Part shown: positions 1-6,452 of the stretch, in pieces | How the letters are laid out: each line of letters starts with the position of its first letter | Numbering within the stretch: position 1 is the first letter of the stretch | Assembly: GCA_900552285.1 (NCBI GenBank) | Contig: URYV01000059.1 | Coordinates: 1 to 9,275, forward strand | Origin: an uncultured Oscillospiraceae bacterium | Lineage (GTDB): Bacteria > Bacillota > Clostridia > Oscillospirales > Acutalibacteraceae | Direction of reading: 5' to 3' | Length of the DNA: 9,275 bases | Made by a program: the position numbers and the translations under genes | Notes under the pieces: generated by a model | What the model was told of the DNA's origin: nothing | Seen by the model: the letters and a program-made list of their open reading frames with translations, nothing else | Database searches by the model: none

Positions 1-327
1 AATGTCAAGACCGAGATCGTCAAAACCGGAAAAATCAAGCAGCGCGCGGCCGAAATGACCGCAGCCCAAAAGAACGGCCTTTGTCCTTTCGGTTTCGAAA
101 TACCCTTCGAGACATTTTATAAGCGTTTCGGTTTTATACCCGACCTTGGGACGTCCTTTTCCGCAAAGCGCGCCCAAGTCCTTTCTGACCTGAACCTCCC
201 CGAAGCCGAGTTCTCTCGCGATAGCCGTTGAAGAAATGTTCTCTGGGCAGCTTGAAAGACCCTTCAGATGTTCAAGATATATCGGTATTCTCCCGAGAGT
301 GGCACGGGATATATCGTTTTCCTTCAA
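1..327 (-). CDS. rex: Redox-sensing transcriptional repressor Rex, N-terminal half (runs off left edge)
   Basis: This is a partial gene: 109 codons are visible and the C-terminal half lies beyond base 1 (Rex is usually about 210 residues). Rex senses the NADH/NAD+ ratio and represses fermentation and respiration genes when NADH is low. Residues 7-21 carry the family's opening SxATLxRxPxYLxxL pattern. A winged helix follows, with SSTAIARELG (32-41) and the recognition-helix segment VQVRKDL (45-51), then a wing ending in GRPKVGY (58-64). The Rossmann NAD(H) domain begins with GCGHFGRALL (88-97). The wing reads LCGKGRPKVGY rather than the commoner FGKRGVGY form, so this may be a Rex paralogue. 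The start is TTG at 327, chosen because GGGAGG (340-335) sits 7 bases upstream and the family N-terminus begins there. It is divergent from manA. A Rex-like operator lies on its own promoter, which suggests autoregulation. The family is confident; its target genes are unknown. Confidence 0.93.
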   Translation of the reverse strand, partial: MKENDISRATLGRIPIYLEHLKGLSSCPENISSTAIARELGFGEVQVRKDLGALCGKGRPKVGYKTETLIKCLEGYFETERTKAVLLGCGHFGRALLDFSGFDDLGLDI

Positions 328-342
328 AAGGACACCTCCCTA

Positions 343-360
343 TCGTTATTATTTTAACAA
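343..360. promoter_or_regulatory. Candidate Rex operator (autoregulatory site)
   Basis: The 18-base site TCGTTATTATTTTAACAA matches the clostridial Rex operator TTGTTAA-N4-TTAACAA at 12 of 14 defined positions: the right half is perfect and the left half is 5 of 7. It covers the predicted -10 box and start point of rex, a position where binding would block transcription. It is about 90 bases from the manA -35 box, so direct control of manA is less likely. The consensus comes from knowledge of the family; occupancy is inferred. Confidence 0.6.
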
Positions 361-379
361 ACAAAGGGGCGAAAGTGAA
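351..379 (-). promoter_or_regulatory. Predicted sigma-A promoter of rex
   Basis: Reading the minus strand, a -35 box TTCACT (379-374; 4 of 6 to consensus) is followed by a 17-base spacer and a -10 box TAAAAT (356-351; 5 of 6). It lies just upstream of the rex ribosome binding site at 340-335. Transcription would start near 344, giving a very short leader. The -10 box lies inside the Rex-like operator. Confidence 0.6.
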
Positions 380-392
380 TTGCCGCTTTCGC
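369..392. repeat. Inverted repeat upstream of rex
   Basis: Two 7-base arms, GCGAAAG (369-375) and CTTTCGC (386-392), are perfect complements separated by 10 bases. The repeat overlaps the predicted rex -35 box (374-379). It has no T-tract and so is not an ordinary terminator. It could be an additional operator or chance. Confidence 0.35.
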
Positions 393-449
393 ATATAGGT
401 ATTGCTTTTATCGATATACTGCCGAGCGAATAATATTACAAGAAAAAAG

Positions 450-478
450 TTGATTTTTGGCCTTGCTCTGTATATAAT
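450..478 (+). promoter_or_regulatory. Predicted sigma-A promoter of manA
   Basis: A -35 box TTGATT (450-455) and a perfect -10 box TATAAT (473-478) are separated by 17 bases. Transcription would begin near 485, about 11 bases before the GGAGA ribosome binding site (496-500) and 23 before the ATG. This is one of the strongest promoter matches in the window. Confidence 0.75.
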
Positions 479-507
479 TGAATTAAAATTTTTTTGGAGA
501 TGTTTTT

Positions 508-1437
508 ATGAACATATACCCGCTTAAACTTTACCCCGCTTTTAAGGATTATCTTTGGGGCGGAACCAAGCTTCACGATTTTTATCCCGACTGCACCACC
601 GTCCCCGCGGCCGAGGCATGGGTGCTTTCCTGTCACAAGGACGGACAAAGCACGGTGACAAACGGACCGCTTTCGGGCAAAACTCTTTCCGAGGCGATTG
701 ACGCTCTCGGAAAGGATGTCCTCGGAGAAAGGGGCAAAAAATTCGACTTCTTTCCCGTTCTCATAAAGCTTATCGACGCAAAAAAGGACCTTTCGGTTCA
801 GGTTCATCCCGACGACGAATATGCAAGAAAATATGAGAACAGCTACGGCAAGACCGAAATGTGGTATGTTGTGGACTGTGAAGAAGGCGCCCGTCTTTTC
901 TACGGCTTTAAGGAAAAAACCTCAAAAGAGGAATTTGAAAAGCGCATAAAGGACAACACGCTCACCGACATTCTCCGTTCGGTGGAGGTCAAAAAGGGCG
1001 ACTGCTTCTTCATTCCTTCGGGCACCATTCACGCCATCGGAAAGGGAATGCTCATTGCCGAAATTCAGCAGAATTCCAACTGCACCTACCGCGTATATGA
1101 CTACGGCAGACTCGGAGCCGACGGAAAACCGAGACAGCTCCACATCGAAAAAGCTCTCGACGTCACAAAAACCGAACCCGCAAGTCCGGTCGACTTCGGC
1201 GGAGAAAACGTCCTTGCCGACTGCAAATATTTCAATTCAAAGCTGCTTTGCGGCCCTGCCGAAATCGAGGTTGACGGCGAGTCCTTCTCGGCGATACTCG
1301 TAATCGACGGAGAGGGCGGTATTTGCGCCGGCGGCGAAACATTAAAGCTTAAAACCGGCGACAGCATTTTCCTGCCGGCGAGTATCGGAAAGGTTGAAAT
1401 TTCCGGCAACGTCAAATTCATTGAAACAAGGGTCTGA
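508..1437 (+). CDS. manA: Mannose-6-phosphate isomerase, class I (type I phosphomannose isomerase)
   Basis: This cytoplasmic zinc enzyme interconverts mannose 6-phosphate and fructose 6-phosphate, linking mannose use and mannosyl-precursor synthesis to glycolysis. The product is 309 residues, close to the roughly 315 of Bacillus ManA. Visible family signatures are the N-terminal KDYLWGG (13-19), QVHPDD with zinc ligands Q98 and H100, KTEMWY with E117, and PSGTIHAIG with the fourth ligand H175. The segment QQNSNCTYRVYDYGR (187-201) holds the catalytic arginine, R195. A second, smaller cupin-like domain covers about 220-309, ending at ETRV. ATG 508 is preceded by GGAGA at 496-500 with 7-base spacing. 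The gene appears monocistronic: it has its own promoter and a terminator six bases after its stop. It is divergent from rex and convergent with the amidohydrolase gene. The assignment is confident; whether it serves catabolism or anabolism cannot be told here. Confidence 0.95.
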   Translation: MNIYPLKLYPAFKDYLWGGTKLHDFYPDCTTVPAAEAWVLSCHKDGQSTVTNGPLSGKTLSEAIDALGKDVLGERGKKFDFFPVLIKLIDAKKDLSVQVHPDDEYARKYENSYGKTEMWYVVDCEEGARLFYGFKEKTSKEEFEKRIKDNTLTDILRSVEVKKGDCFFIPSGTIHAIGKGMLIAEIQQNSNCTYRVYDYGRLGADGKPRQLHIEKALDVTKTEPASPVDFGGENVLADCKYFNSKLLCGPAEIEVDGESFSAILVIDGEGGICAGGETLKLKTGDSIFLPASIGKVEISGNVKFIETRV

Positions 1438-1442
1438 CCCGC

Positions 1443-1466
1443 GGGAGCCGAAAGGCTCCTTTTTTA
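1443..1466 (+). terminator. Rho-independent terminator of manA
   Basis: A perfect 6-bp stem GGAGCC/GGCTCC (1444-1449 and 1454-1459) is closed by a GAAA tetraloop and followed by a run of six T (1460-1465). It starts six bases after the manA stop. The T-run overlaps the stop codon of the convergent gene (1464-1466). On the minus strand no T-tract follows the stem, so it should act only on plus-strand transcription. Confidence 0.88.
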
Positions 1467-2261
1467 TACCTTCAAATCAAAATATTTTTCGGCATTGTCC
1501 CACAGGATTTTTTGCTTTGCCGAGTCGTCGAGAGGAAGGGCGTCAAAGCGCTTTATTTCCTCGGCCGGGTCCCACATGGGATAATCGGTTCCGTAAAAAA
1601 CCCTGTCGGGTGTGTAGATGTTTATAATTTCGGCCGCCCTCTCGGGACTCATGGCAAAAAGTGACGACGAGCAGTCGACATAAAGATTGTCAATGTCGCA
1701 AAGCTGCCTTACCGCTTCGTCCCAAACCGTCCAGCCGCCGAGATGAGCGCCTATAACCCTGACATTCGGAAAACGCTTCATAACGGCCTTGAGCCTTGCG
1801 GGGGCGGAAAAAGTGTATCTGCTGTCCCCCATGTGGATGAGAAAGGGCAGCCTGTCCCCCACCGTTTCAAACATGGCGAAGGCCTCGGGGGAATCGAGAT
1901 TGAATTTCTGAAAATCGGGGTGGATTTTAATGCCGCGAAGTCCGAGCGAGAGCATTTCCTCAACATGACTCTCTATGTCGTCGCACAGGGGGTGAAGAGT
2001 TCCGAACCCGATAAACCTGTCCGGCTCGGATTTGACGCACTCCGAAATAAATTTGTTTATGGCCGAGACCTGACTCGGAGTCGTGGCGGCCGAGTGAATT
2101 GCGGCGACGGCGGTTTCGGTCTTTGCCAAATCATTTTTAAGGCTTTTAAAGCTGCCGTCAAAGTTCATGTCGATGTCATAAAACTTCCCGATAGCCGCAG
2201 AGGCCTTGCTCGCAATCTTTTCGGGATAGACATGACAATGTATGTCGAATATTCTGCGCAT
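1464..2261 (-). CDS. Amidohydrolase-2 family protein (metal-dependent TIM-barrel hydrolase or decarboxylase)
   Basis: The 265-residue protein is predicted cytoplasmic, with no signal peptide or membrane segment. It belongs to the amidohydrolase superfamily branch (Amidohydro_2, COG2159 type) that includes aromatic-acid decarboxylases such as the ACMSD and gamma-resorcylate enzymes as well as hydrolases. Metal and active-site motifs are in family order: HCH (8-10) at the end of strand 1, GIKIHP (110-115), LIHMGD with H143, GAHLGG with H173, and YGTDYP with D226. At 265 residues it is shorter than the 300-350 of many decarboxylases and resembles the compact clostridial versions. ATG 2261 is supported by AGGAAGG (2277-2271) 9 bases upstream. 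It is divergent from the secreted esterase across 133 bases and convergent with manA, whose terminator T-run overlaps its stop codon. The fold and metal site are well supported; the substrate and even the reaction class are unknown. Confidence 0.85.
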   Translation of the reverse strand: MRRIFDIHCHVYPEKIASKASAAIGKFYDIDMNFDGSFKSLKNDLAKTETAVAAIHSAATTPSQVSAINKFISECVKSEPDRFIGFGTLHPLCDDIESHVEEMLSLGLRGIKIHPDFQKFNLDSPEAFAMFETVGDRLPFLIHMGDSRYTFSAPARLKAVMKRFPNVRVIGAHLGGWTVWDEAVRQLCDIDNLYVDCSSSLFAMSPERAAEIINIYTPDRVFYGTDYPMWDPAEEIKRFDALPLDDSAKQKILWDNAEKYFDLKV

Positions 2262-2286
2262 AAATCAGTTCCTTCCTATCACTTTA

Positions 2287-2314
2287 ATTATACAATAACT
2301 TTACATATAATCAA
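2287..2314 (-). promoter_or_regulatory. Predicted promoter of the amidohydrolase gene
   Basis: On the minus strand a -35 box TTGATT (2314-2309) and a perfect -10 box TATAAT (2292-2287) are separated by 16 bases. The start point would fall near 2280, only a few bases ahead of the ribosome binding site (2277-2271), so the leader is very short. Confidence 0.7.
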
Positions 2315-2335
2315 GCACTAAATTGCATTTTTCTA

Positions 2336-2364
2336 TTTACTTTTTTTTGGCGTTGTTGTATAAT
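2336..2364 (+). promoter_or_regulatory. Predicted promoter of the dockerin esterase gene
   Basis: A -35-like TTTACT (2336-2341; 4 of 6) is followed by 17 bases and a perfect -10 TATAAT (2359-2364). The start point would be near 2371, about 24 bases before ATG 2395. It lies back to back with the amidohydrolase promoter; the two -35 boxes are 21 bases apart. Confidence 0.65.
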
Positions 2365-2394
2365 TGTATCATTCCACAAGAAAGAGGCAAATTT

Positions 2395-4698
2395 ATGAAA
2401 AAACTGTTGTCATTTTTTCTCACCGCGGCTCTTATCCTAAGCCTGTTTACGGTTCCGGGATTCGCCGCTCAGGAAAATGAAGAGGCGTCTCAGACAATCG
2501 ACAGCATGGACTTCGATGTTTGGACTTCAAACGCCGAAAAAAGCATCAACACAACCGACAAAAAGCAAGGCAGCGCCTGCCTTGAGGTTTCCGGAGCAGA
2601 TGTAAAGCTCGTTTCGGAAAACGTTAATCTCGCCGTCGAGGGCGGCGTTAAGGGCAAAAAGAACCTTGAAATGTGGCTCTACTGCGAGGACGTTTCGGCT
2701 CTCTCCGCCGACAGCACCGTCGTGCTCACACGCAACGGCTCCAACAGCACTCTCAAGCTCCCCGTTGCAAAGCTTGAAAACGGCTGGAACAAGGTCACTA
2801 TTTCCCTTTCCTTTGTTTCTTCCAAATTTGACGGAATAGACACCATGGAAATAAATCTTGTCACCGACGGAAAGGCGCAGAAATTTATGATAGACGACAT
2901 TGCCTTCACACCCGTAACCAAGGTTGAAAACACCGCCGAGCTCGAGGCTGCCGTCGCCGCCGCAAAGGCTGCCGACCAAAGATATTTGAGCGAGGCTCAG
3001 AAAACTCATCTTGCCGACCTTCTTTCCCGTGCCGAGGCCCCCGTCACCCAGCGTGACGCCGACGCGATCGCCGCCGACATAAACGGCATTGTGGAAAAGG
3101 GCGCTCTTGACGACGTCATCACCACCCACGGCAGAGCCTACTATGTCGGAGACGAGCTCTATATGTCCTACTCCTCCACCGGCTTTTCGGTGAGATTCTA
3201 CGGCACCGAGCTTAAGGCTCAAATGAGAACCGCGGGCGGAGACAGCGCCATTCTCAACATCTATGTCGACCGCGACACCACCACCTATGAGTATGACCAC
3301 ACCGTCACCACCGAGGCCGGCGCAAGAAAGGCTCTCGAGGATTATAACAACATCTGCCCCCACATTCAGCCCTCCGAGGCTCCCGGCGAGTATGTTCTTG
3401 CAGAGGGACTTGAAGAAGGAATTCACACCGTAACCGTACTCAAGCGCGGAGAGGTTTCCTATACAAGCCGCGCCGTTCTCACCTCCCTTTCCACCGACGG
3501 ACAGCTTCTCGACCCTCCCGCAAGATCCACCCGTAAAATCGAGGTCATCGGCGACTCCAACATGACCGGCTTTGCCAACCTTGCAGGAGGCGGATATTCC
3601 TACACCACCCAGGACGGCACCGTAACATTTGCGGGATACATCGCAAACGGTCTCGGCGCCGACTATGCCCTCACCGCACGCAGCGGTATCACCCTCACCC
3701 CCGGCATCGCCGACAATTGCACCGAAGGATTTATGTATAACACATATCTCTACACCGACTATTGGAACAACGGCGACGCCTCCCCCTCGGGCGCATGGAA
3801 CGGACCGGGAAGCAACATAAATCAGGAGGACCCCGGCCGATTCAACTATGTCACCGAGGATAAGCTTTATGATTTCGAGTCGTGGGACAACGACGTGGTC
3901 GTAATTCACATCGGCGACAATGACCATGACGGACGCAACGGTGCTCAGGGCAGCAACACCGAATTCTTCACAAGCTATATGGAGAAATTCATAAAGCAGG
4001 TTCGCGCCGTCAATCCCAAGGCAGAAATAATCGTTTCCTTCTCGATAAGCGGCTATTATGACTGGCGTCCCGTTCAGGAGGCTGCCGTCAACAACATCAG
4101 AGCCCAGGGCGACACCCATGTTTATTTCGTTGCTCCCGTTGCCGGTACCTTCTCAAGCTCGGGACATCCCTACAACAAAATCCACTATGATGCCGCACAG
4201 CAGATAATCGCAAAAATCAAAGAGGTCACCGGATGGAATTCCGCCGTTCGCGAGGTCTACACCGACCCCACCGTGGACGAGGTTAACATTGTTCCCTCCG
4301 AAAGCTATGCCGAGCCCGGCAAAATCGTCACCTTCACCCTTCCCGAAAATGCCGAGCCCGACACCGTCAAGATAACCTCCTACGGCAAGGATGTGGAATT
4401 CACCTCCGACGGCAACGGAAATTATTCCTTTGTCATGCCCGACGGAGCCGTTATGCTCCACGCCGACAAAAAGGAAGTTACGGTTGTTTACGGCGACATT
4501 GACGGCGACGGAACCGTCACGGTCACCGACGCACTTCAGGTTCTTCAGGCAAGCGTCGGCAAGGTCACCTTTGACGACAATCAGAGACTTGCGGCCGACG
4601 TTAACGGAGACGGTGAAATTTCGGTCACCGACGCGCTTCTCGTTCTTCAGAAGAGTGTTCAGAAAATCGAAAAATTCCCCATGGAAGAAAAACTCTGA
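2395..4698 (+). CDS. Secreted CE2-like SGNH carbohydrate esterase with N-terminal jelly-roll domain and C-terminal type I dockerin
   Basis: The product is 767 residues. A signal peptide (MKK, hydrophobic 4-20, cleavage near GFA-A at 24-25) directs secretion. About 30-176 looks like a beta-sandwich, possibly carbohydrate-binding, ending in the typical MIDDIAF strand. About 178-240 is an alanine-rich helical linker. About 245-380 resembles the CE2 N-terminal beta domain, and 381-616 is the SGNH hydrolase: GDS with nucleophile S388, ARSG as block II, IGDND with N509, and GHP with H591. Residues 626-698 form a small beta domain, and 701-748 hold two dockerin calcium loops. CE2 enzymes remove acetyl groups from xylan and mannan. 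The usual Asp two residues before the catalytic His is S589 here. The start was set at ATG 2395 by GAGG at 2384-2387 and the signal peptide; an upstream in-frame TTG at 2323 precedes the promoter and is unlikely. The exact substrate is unknown. Confidence 0.88.
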   Translation: MKKLLSFFLTAALILSLFTVPGFAAQENEEASQTIDSMDFDVWTSNAEKSINTTDKKQGSACLEVSGADVKLVSENVNLAVEGGVKGKKNLEMWLYCEDVSALSADSTVVLTRNGSNSTLKLPVAKLENGWNKVTISLSFVSSKFDGIDTMEINLVTDGKAQKFMIDDIAFTPVTKVENTAELEAAVAAAKAADQRYLSEAQKTHLADLLSRAEAPVTQRDADAIAADINGIVEKGALDDVITTHGRAYYVGDELYMSYSSTGFSVRFYGTELKAQMRTAGGDSAILNIYVDRDTTTYEYDHTVTTEAGARKALEDYNNICPHIQPSEAPGEYVLAEGLEEGIHTVTVLKRGEVSYTSRAVLTSLSTDGQLLDPPARSTRKIEVIGDSNMTGFANLAGGGYSYTTQDGTVTFAGYIANGLGADYALTARSGITLTPGIADNCTEGFMYNTYLYTDYWNNGDASPSGAWNGPGSNINQEDPGRFNYVTEDKLYDFESWDNDVVVIHIGDNDHDGRNGAQGSNTEFFTSYMEKFIKQVRAVNPKAEIIVSFSISGYYDWRPVQEAAVNNIRAQGDTHVYFVAPVAGTFSSSGHPYNKIHYDAAQQIIAKIKEVTGWNSAVREVYTDPTVDEVNIVPSESYAEPGKIVTFTLPENAEPDTVKITSYGKDVEFTSDGNGNYSFVMPDGAVMLHADKKEVTVVYGDIDGDGTVTVTDALQVLQASVGKVTFDDNQRLAADVNGDGEISVTDALLVLQKSVQKIEKFPMEEKL
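4495..4632 (+). other. Type I dockerin module (two F-hand repeats) within the esterase
   Basis: Two near-identical calcium loops are visible at residues 701-712 (DIDGDGTVTVTD) and 735-746 (DVNGDGEISVTD), each followed by an ALxVLQ helix. Calcium positions 1, 3, 5, 9 and 12 are D, D or N, D, T or S, and D. Positions 10-11, which in type I dockerins help select the cohesin, are Val-Thr in both repeats. The module implies attachment to a cohesin-bearing scaffoldin or cell-surface protein, none of which is in this window. Confidence 0.9.
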
Positions 4699-4711
4699 AT
4701 TTTCAACAATC

Positions 4712-4748
4712 GGACCGCTGTCGTTATCGGCAGCGGTCCTTCTTTTAT
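4712..4748 (+). terminator. Strong rho-independent terminator after the esterase gene
   Basis: A stem begins GGACCGCTG (4712-4720) and closes with CAGCGGTCC (4731-4739). Inner pairs T-G, C-G and G-C extend it to 12 bp around a TTAT loop (4724-4727). A T-rich tail TTCTTTTATT follows. It lies 13 bases after the stop and separates the esterase from the next operon. Confidence 0.92.
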
Positions 4749-4783
4749 TCCAAAATTTTTCTCGTCCGTTTTCACAAAAATTC

Positions 4784-4812
4784 TTGACTTAAATTTGCGG
4801 TTGGTGTATGAT
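4784..4812 (+). promoter_or_regulatory. Predicted sigma-A promoter of the symporter-paaK-iorA operon
   Basis: A -35 box TTGACT (4784-4789; 5 of 6) and a -10 box TATGAT (4807-4812; 5 of 6) have ideal 17-base spacing. The start point would be near 4819, giving a leader of about 65 bases that contains the 18-base palindrome. This is the only convincing promoter seen ahead of the three-gene cluster. Confidence 0.75.
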
Positions 4813-4831
4813 GTTTATTGCTTTAACGTGC

Positions 4832-4849
4832 AAAAGCTTTAAAGCTTTT
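4832..4849. repeat. Perfect 18-base palindrome in the operon leader (candidate operator)
   Basis: The sequence AAAAGCTTTAAAGCTTTT is a perfect self-complementary palindrome. It begins about 13 bases after the predicted start point and ends 35 bases before the symporter ATG. A further GCTTTAA copy sits at 4820-4826, so the element recurs directly upstream. With no loop and no following T-tract it is more like a dimeric repressor site than a terminator. Confidence 0.55.
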
Positions 4850-4884
4850 AGCTGTCAAAGTAATAAACCGAAAAGGTGAAGTCA

Positions 4885-6435
4885 ATGAACGAACATACCG
4901 TAATAATCATCACAATTATCGCCTACATAATTCTTATGGCGGCGGTGTCGGTGGTCTCTTCAAAAAAGATAACCCGCGCCTCCGACCTCACAGTCGGCGG
5001 GCGAAACGCAGGCGCGTGGCTTTCGGCGCTGAGCTACGGCACGGCATATTTTTCGGCCGTCATGTTTGTGGGCTATGCCGGCGCAACGGGTTGGAACTTC
5101 GGGCTTTACGGCGTGCTTGCGGGACTCGGCAACGCCGTGTTCGGTTCCTACCTCGCATGGAAGCTGCTTGCCCGCAGAACAAGAGACGTTTCCTATCGGC
5201 TTAAAATAAAATCGATGCCTCAGTTTTTTGAGCTGAGATACAATTCCAAGGCCATGAGAACCTTTGCGTCGGTCGTTATGTTTATATTCCTCATTCCCTA
5301 TTCGGCCTCGGTTTACAAAGGGCTTGCAAGCGTATGCAAGGTGGTGCTTGACATTCCCGAAATGACCTGTATGATAATAATAGCCGTAGTTGCCGCCCTG
5401 CTTCTCGTTTTCGGCGGATACATGGCACAGGTGAGAGCCGATTTTGTTCAGGGTATCATAATGATGTTCGGCGTGGCGCTCATGATTTTCTTTGTTATTC
5501 GCTGCGACACGGTGGGCGGCGTAAAGGGCATTGCCGAATATGCGCAAAACGGCGGTCTGCCCTCTCTTTCGGCCTCTCAATGGGTGTCTCTCATGGCCAC
5601 CGTGCTCATGACAAGCTTCGGAACCTGGGGACTGCCGCAGATGGTGCAGAAATATTTCGGAATAAAGGACGACTCCCAGGCTAAAAAAGGCATCGTAATT
5701 TCCACATTTTTCGCCCTGCTCGTTTCGGGCGGCGGATATTTTATCGGCAGCCTTGCACACAGATTCTTTTCGGCCATGCCCGAGGGCGGTCAGGACTATA
5801 TCGTCCCCAACATGCTTAAAATCGCCTCGCTTCCCTCGGTGCTTCTCGGCGTCATACTTGTGCTGCTGATTTCGGCGTCGGTTTCCACACTTTCCTCCAT
5901 TTCCCTCACAGCCGGCTCCATACTCTCCATGGACATAGTCAAGGAAAAATTCAAAAAAGATATGTCCGACAAAAATCTTAAAATGCTCATTAAAGCGGTC
6001 TGCTTTTTGTTTGTGGTCTGCTCCTTTGTGGTGGCAAACACCGACACTCCCATTCTCGATATGATGAGCTATTCCTGGGGCATAATTTCCGGCTCATTTA
6101 TAGCTCCCTACATTCTCGCCCTCTACTGTAAAAAAATCAACCGCAAGGGCGCATGGGCGGCAATTCTGTCGGGCTTTTTCATCGCAATTGTTCCCGCATT
6201 TTCGAAATGCGTAATGCTCGCCGCGGGAAATCCCAAATCGGCCGAGGGGGCGCTTAAAACCGTGTCCGATCTCGCCTCGAAAGGCCCGCTTTTCGCCTGC
6301 ATCGCCATGGCGGTGTCAATAATCGTGTGCCTCGCAGTCAGCTTTGCGACGCCGAAAAATCTTGAAAAATGCAACGCCGACTATTTCTATAACGGAAAGG
6401 TCGACCGCTCTCACGACAACGAAATTCCCGCATAA
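4885..6435 (+). CDS. Solute:sodium symporter (SSS family) membrane transporter
   Basis: The 516-residue integral membrane protein has about 13 predicted transmembrane helices, the usual SSS count, and imports a solute with sodium. Family features include the first helix (about 3-23), the loop-helix region SDLTVGGRNAGAWLSA after it, the GYAGATGWNFGLYG segment, and the helix with SASVSTLSS (330-338) running to SMD (348-350), which corresponds to the sodium-site helix of the family. The C-terminus is short and hydrophilic. I chose ATG 4885, preceded by AGGTGA (4874-4879); an in-frame GTG at 4876 overlaps that ribosome site and is rejected. The next gene starts 17 bases after its stop with no terminator between, so it is probably co-transcribed with paaK and iorA. 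That context suggests an aryl acid or aromatic amino acid as substrate, but residues alone do not show this; PutP- or PanF-like roles remain possible. Confidence 0.88.
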   Translation: MNEHTVIIITIIAYIILMAAVSVVSSKKITRASDLTVGGRNAGAWLSALSYGTAYFSAVMFVGYAGATGWNFGLYGVLAGLGNAVFGSYLAWKLLARRTRDVSYRLKIKSMPQFFELRYNSKAMRTFASVVMFIFLIPYSASVYKGLASVCKVVLDIPEMTCMIIIAVVAALLLVFGGYMAQVRADFVQGIIMMFGVALMIFFVIRCDTVGGVKGIAEYAQNGGLPSLSASQWVSLMATVLMTSFGTWGLPQMVQKYFGIKDDSQAKKGIVISTFFALLVSGGGYFIGSLAHRFFSAMPEGGQDYIVPNMLKIASLPSVLLGVILVLLISASVSTLSSISLTAGSILSMDIVKEKFKKDMSDKNLKMLIKAVCFLFVVCSFVVANTDTPILDMMSYSWGIISGSFIAPYILALYCKKINRKGAWAAILSGFFIAIVPAFSKCVMLAAGNPKSAEGALKTVSDLASKGPLFACIAMAVSIIVCLAVSFATPKNLEKCNADYFYNGKVDRSHDNEIPA

Positions 6436-6452
6436 ATTCGGAGGTAAGACAA

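Noticed and set aside
409..416. TATCGATA palindrome between rex and manA
   Set aside because: Eight bases of AT-rich palindrome in an AT-rich intergenic region is too short to support as a site.
2323..2394. An N-terminal extension of the esterase from an upstream in-frame TTG
   Set aside because: The extension would begin upstream of the predicted -10 box and start point, and it precedes a textbook signal peptide beginning at ATG 2395 with a well-placed ribosome site.
2527..4119. A 530-codon open frame antisense to the esterase gene
   Set aside because: It arises from the strong GCC/GAC/GGC codon bias of the real gene. It is glycine- and valine-rich, has no recognisable domain, and the plus-strand gene has a signal peptide, SGNH motifs and a dockerin.
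4876..4884. GTG start three codons upstream of the symporter ATG
   Set aside because: The GTG is part of the AGGTGA ribosome binding sequence that serves ATG 4885.
4960..5760. A 266-codon antisense open frame within the symporter gene
   Set aside because: Histidine- and cysteine-rich translation with no hydrophobic or domain pattern; the plus strand encodes a clear multi-helix transporter.
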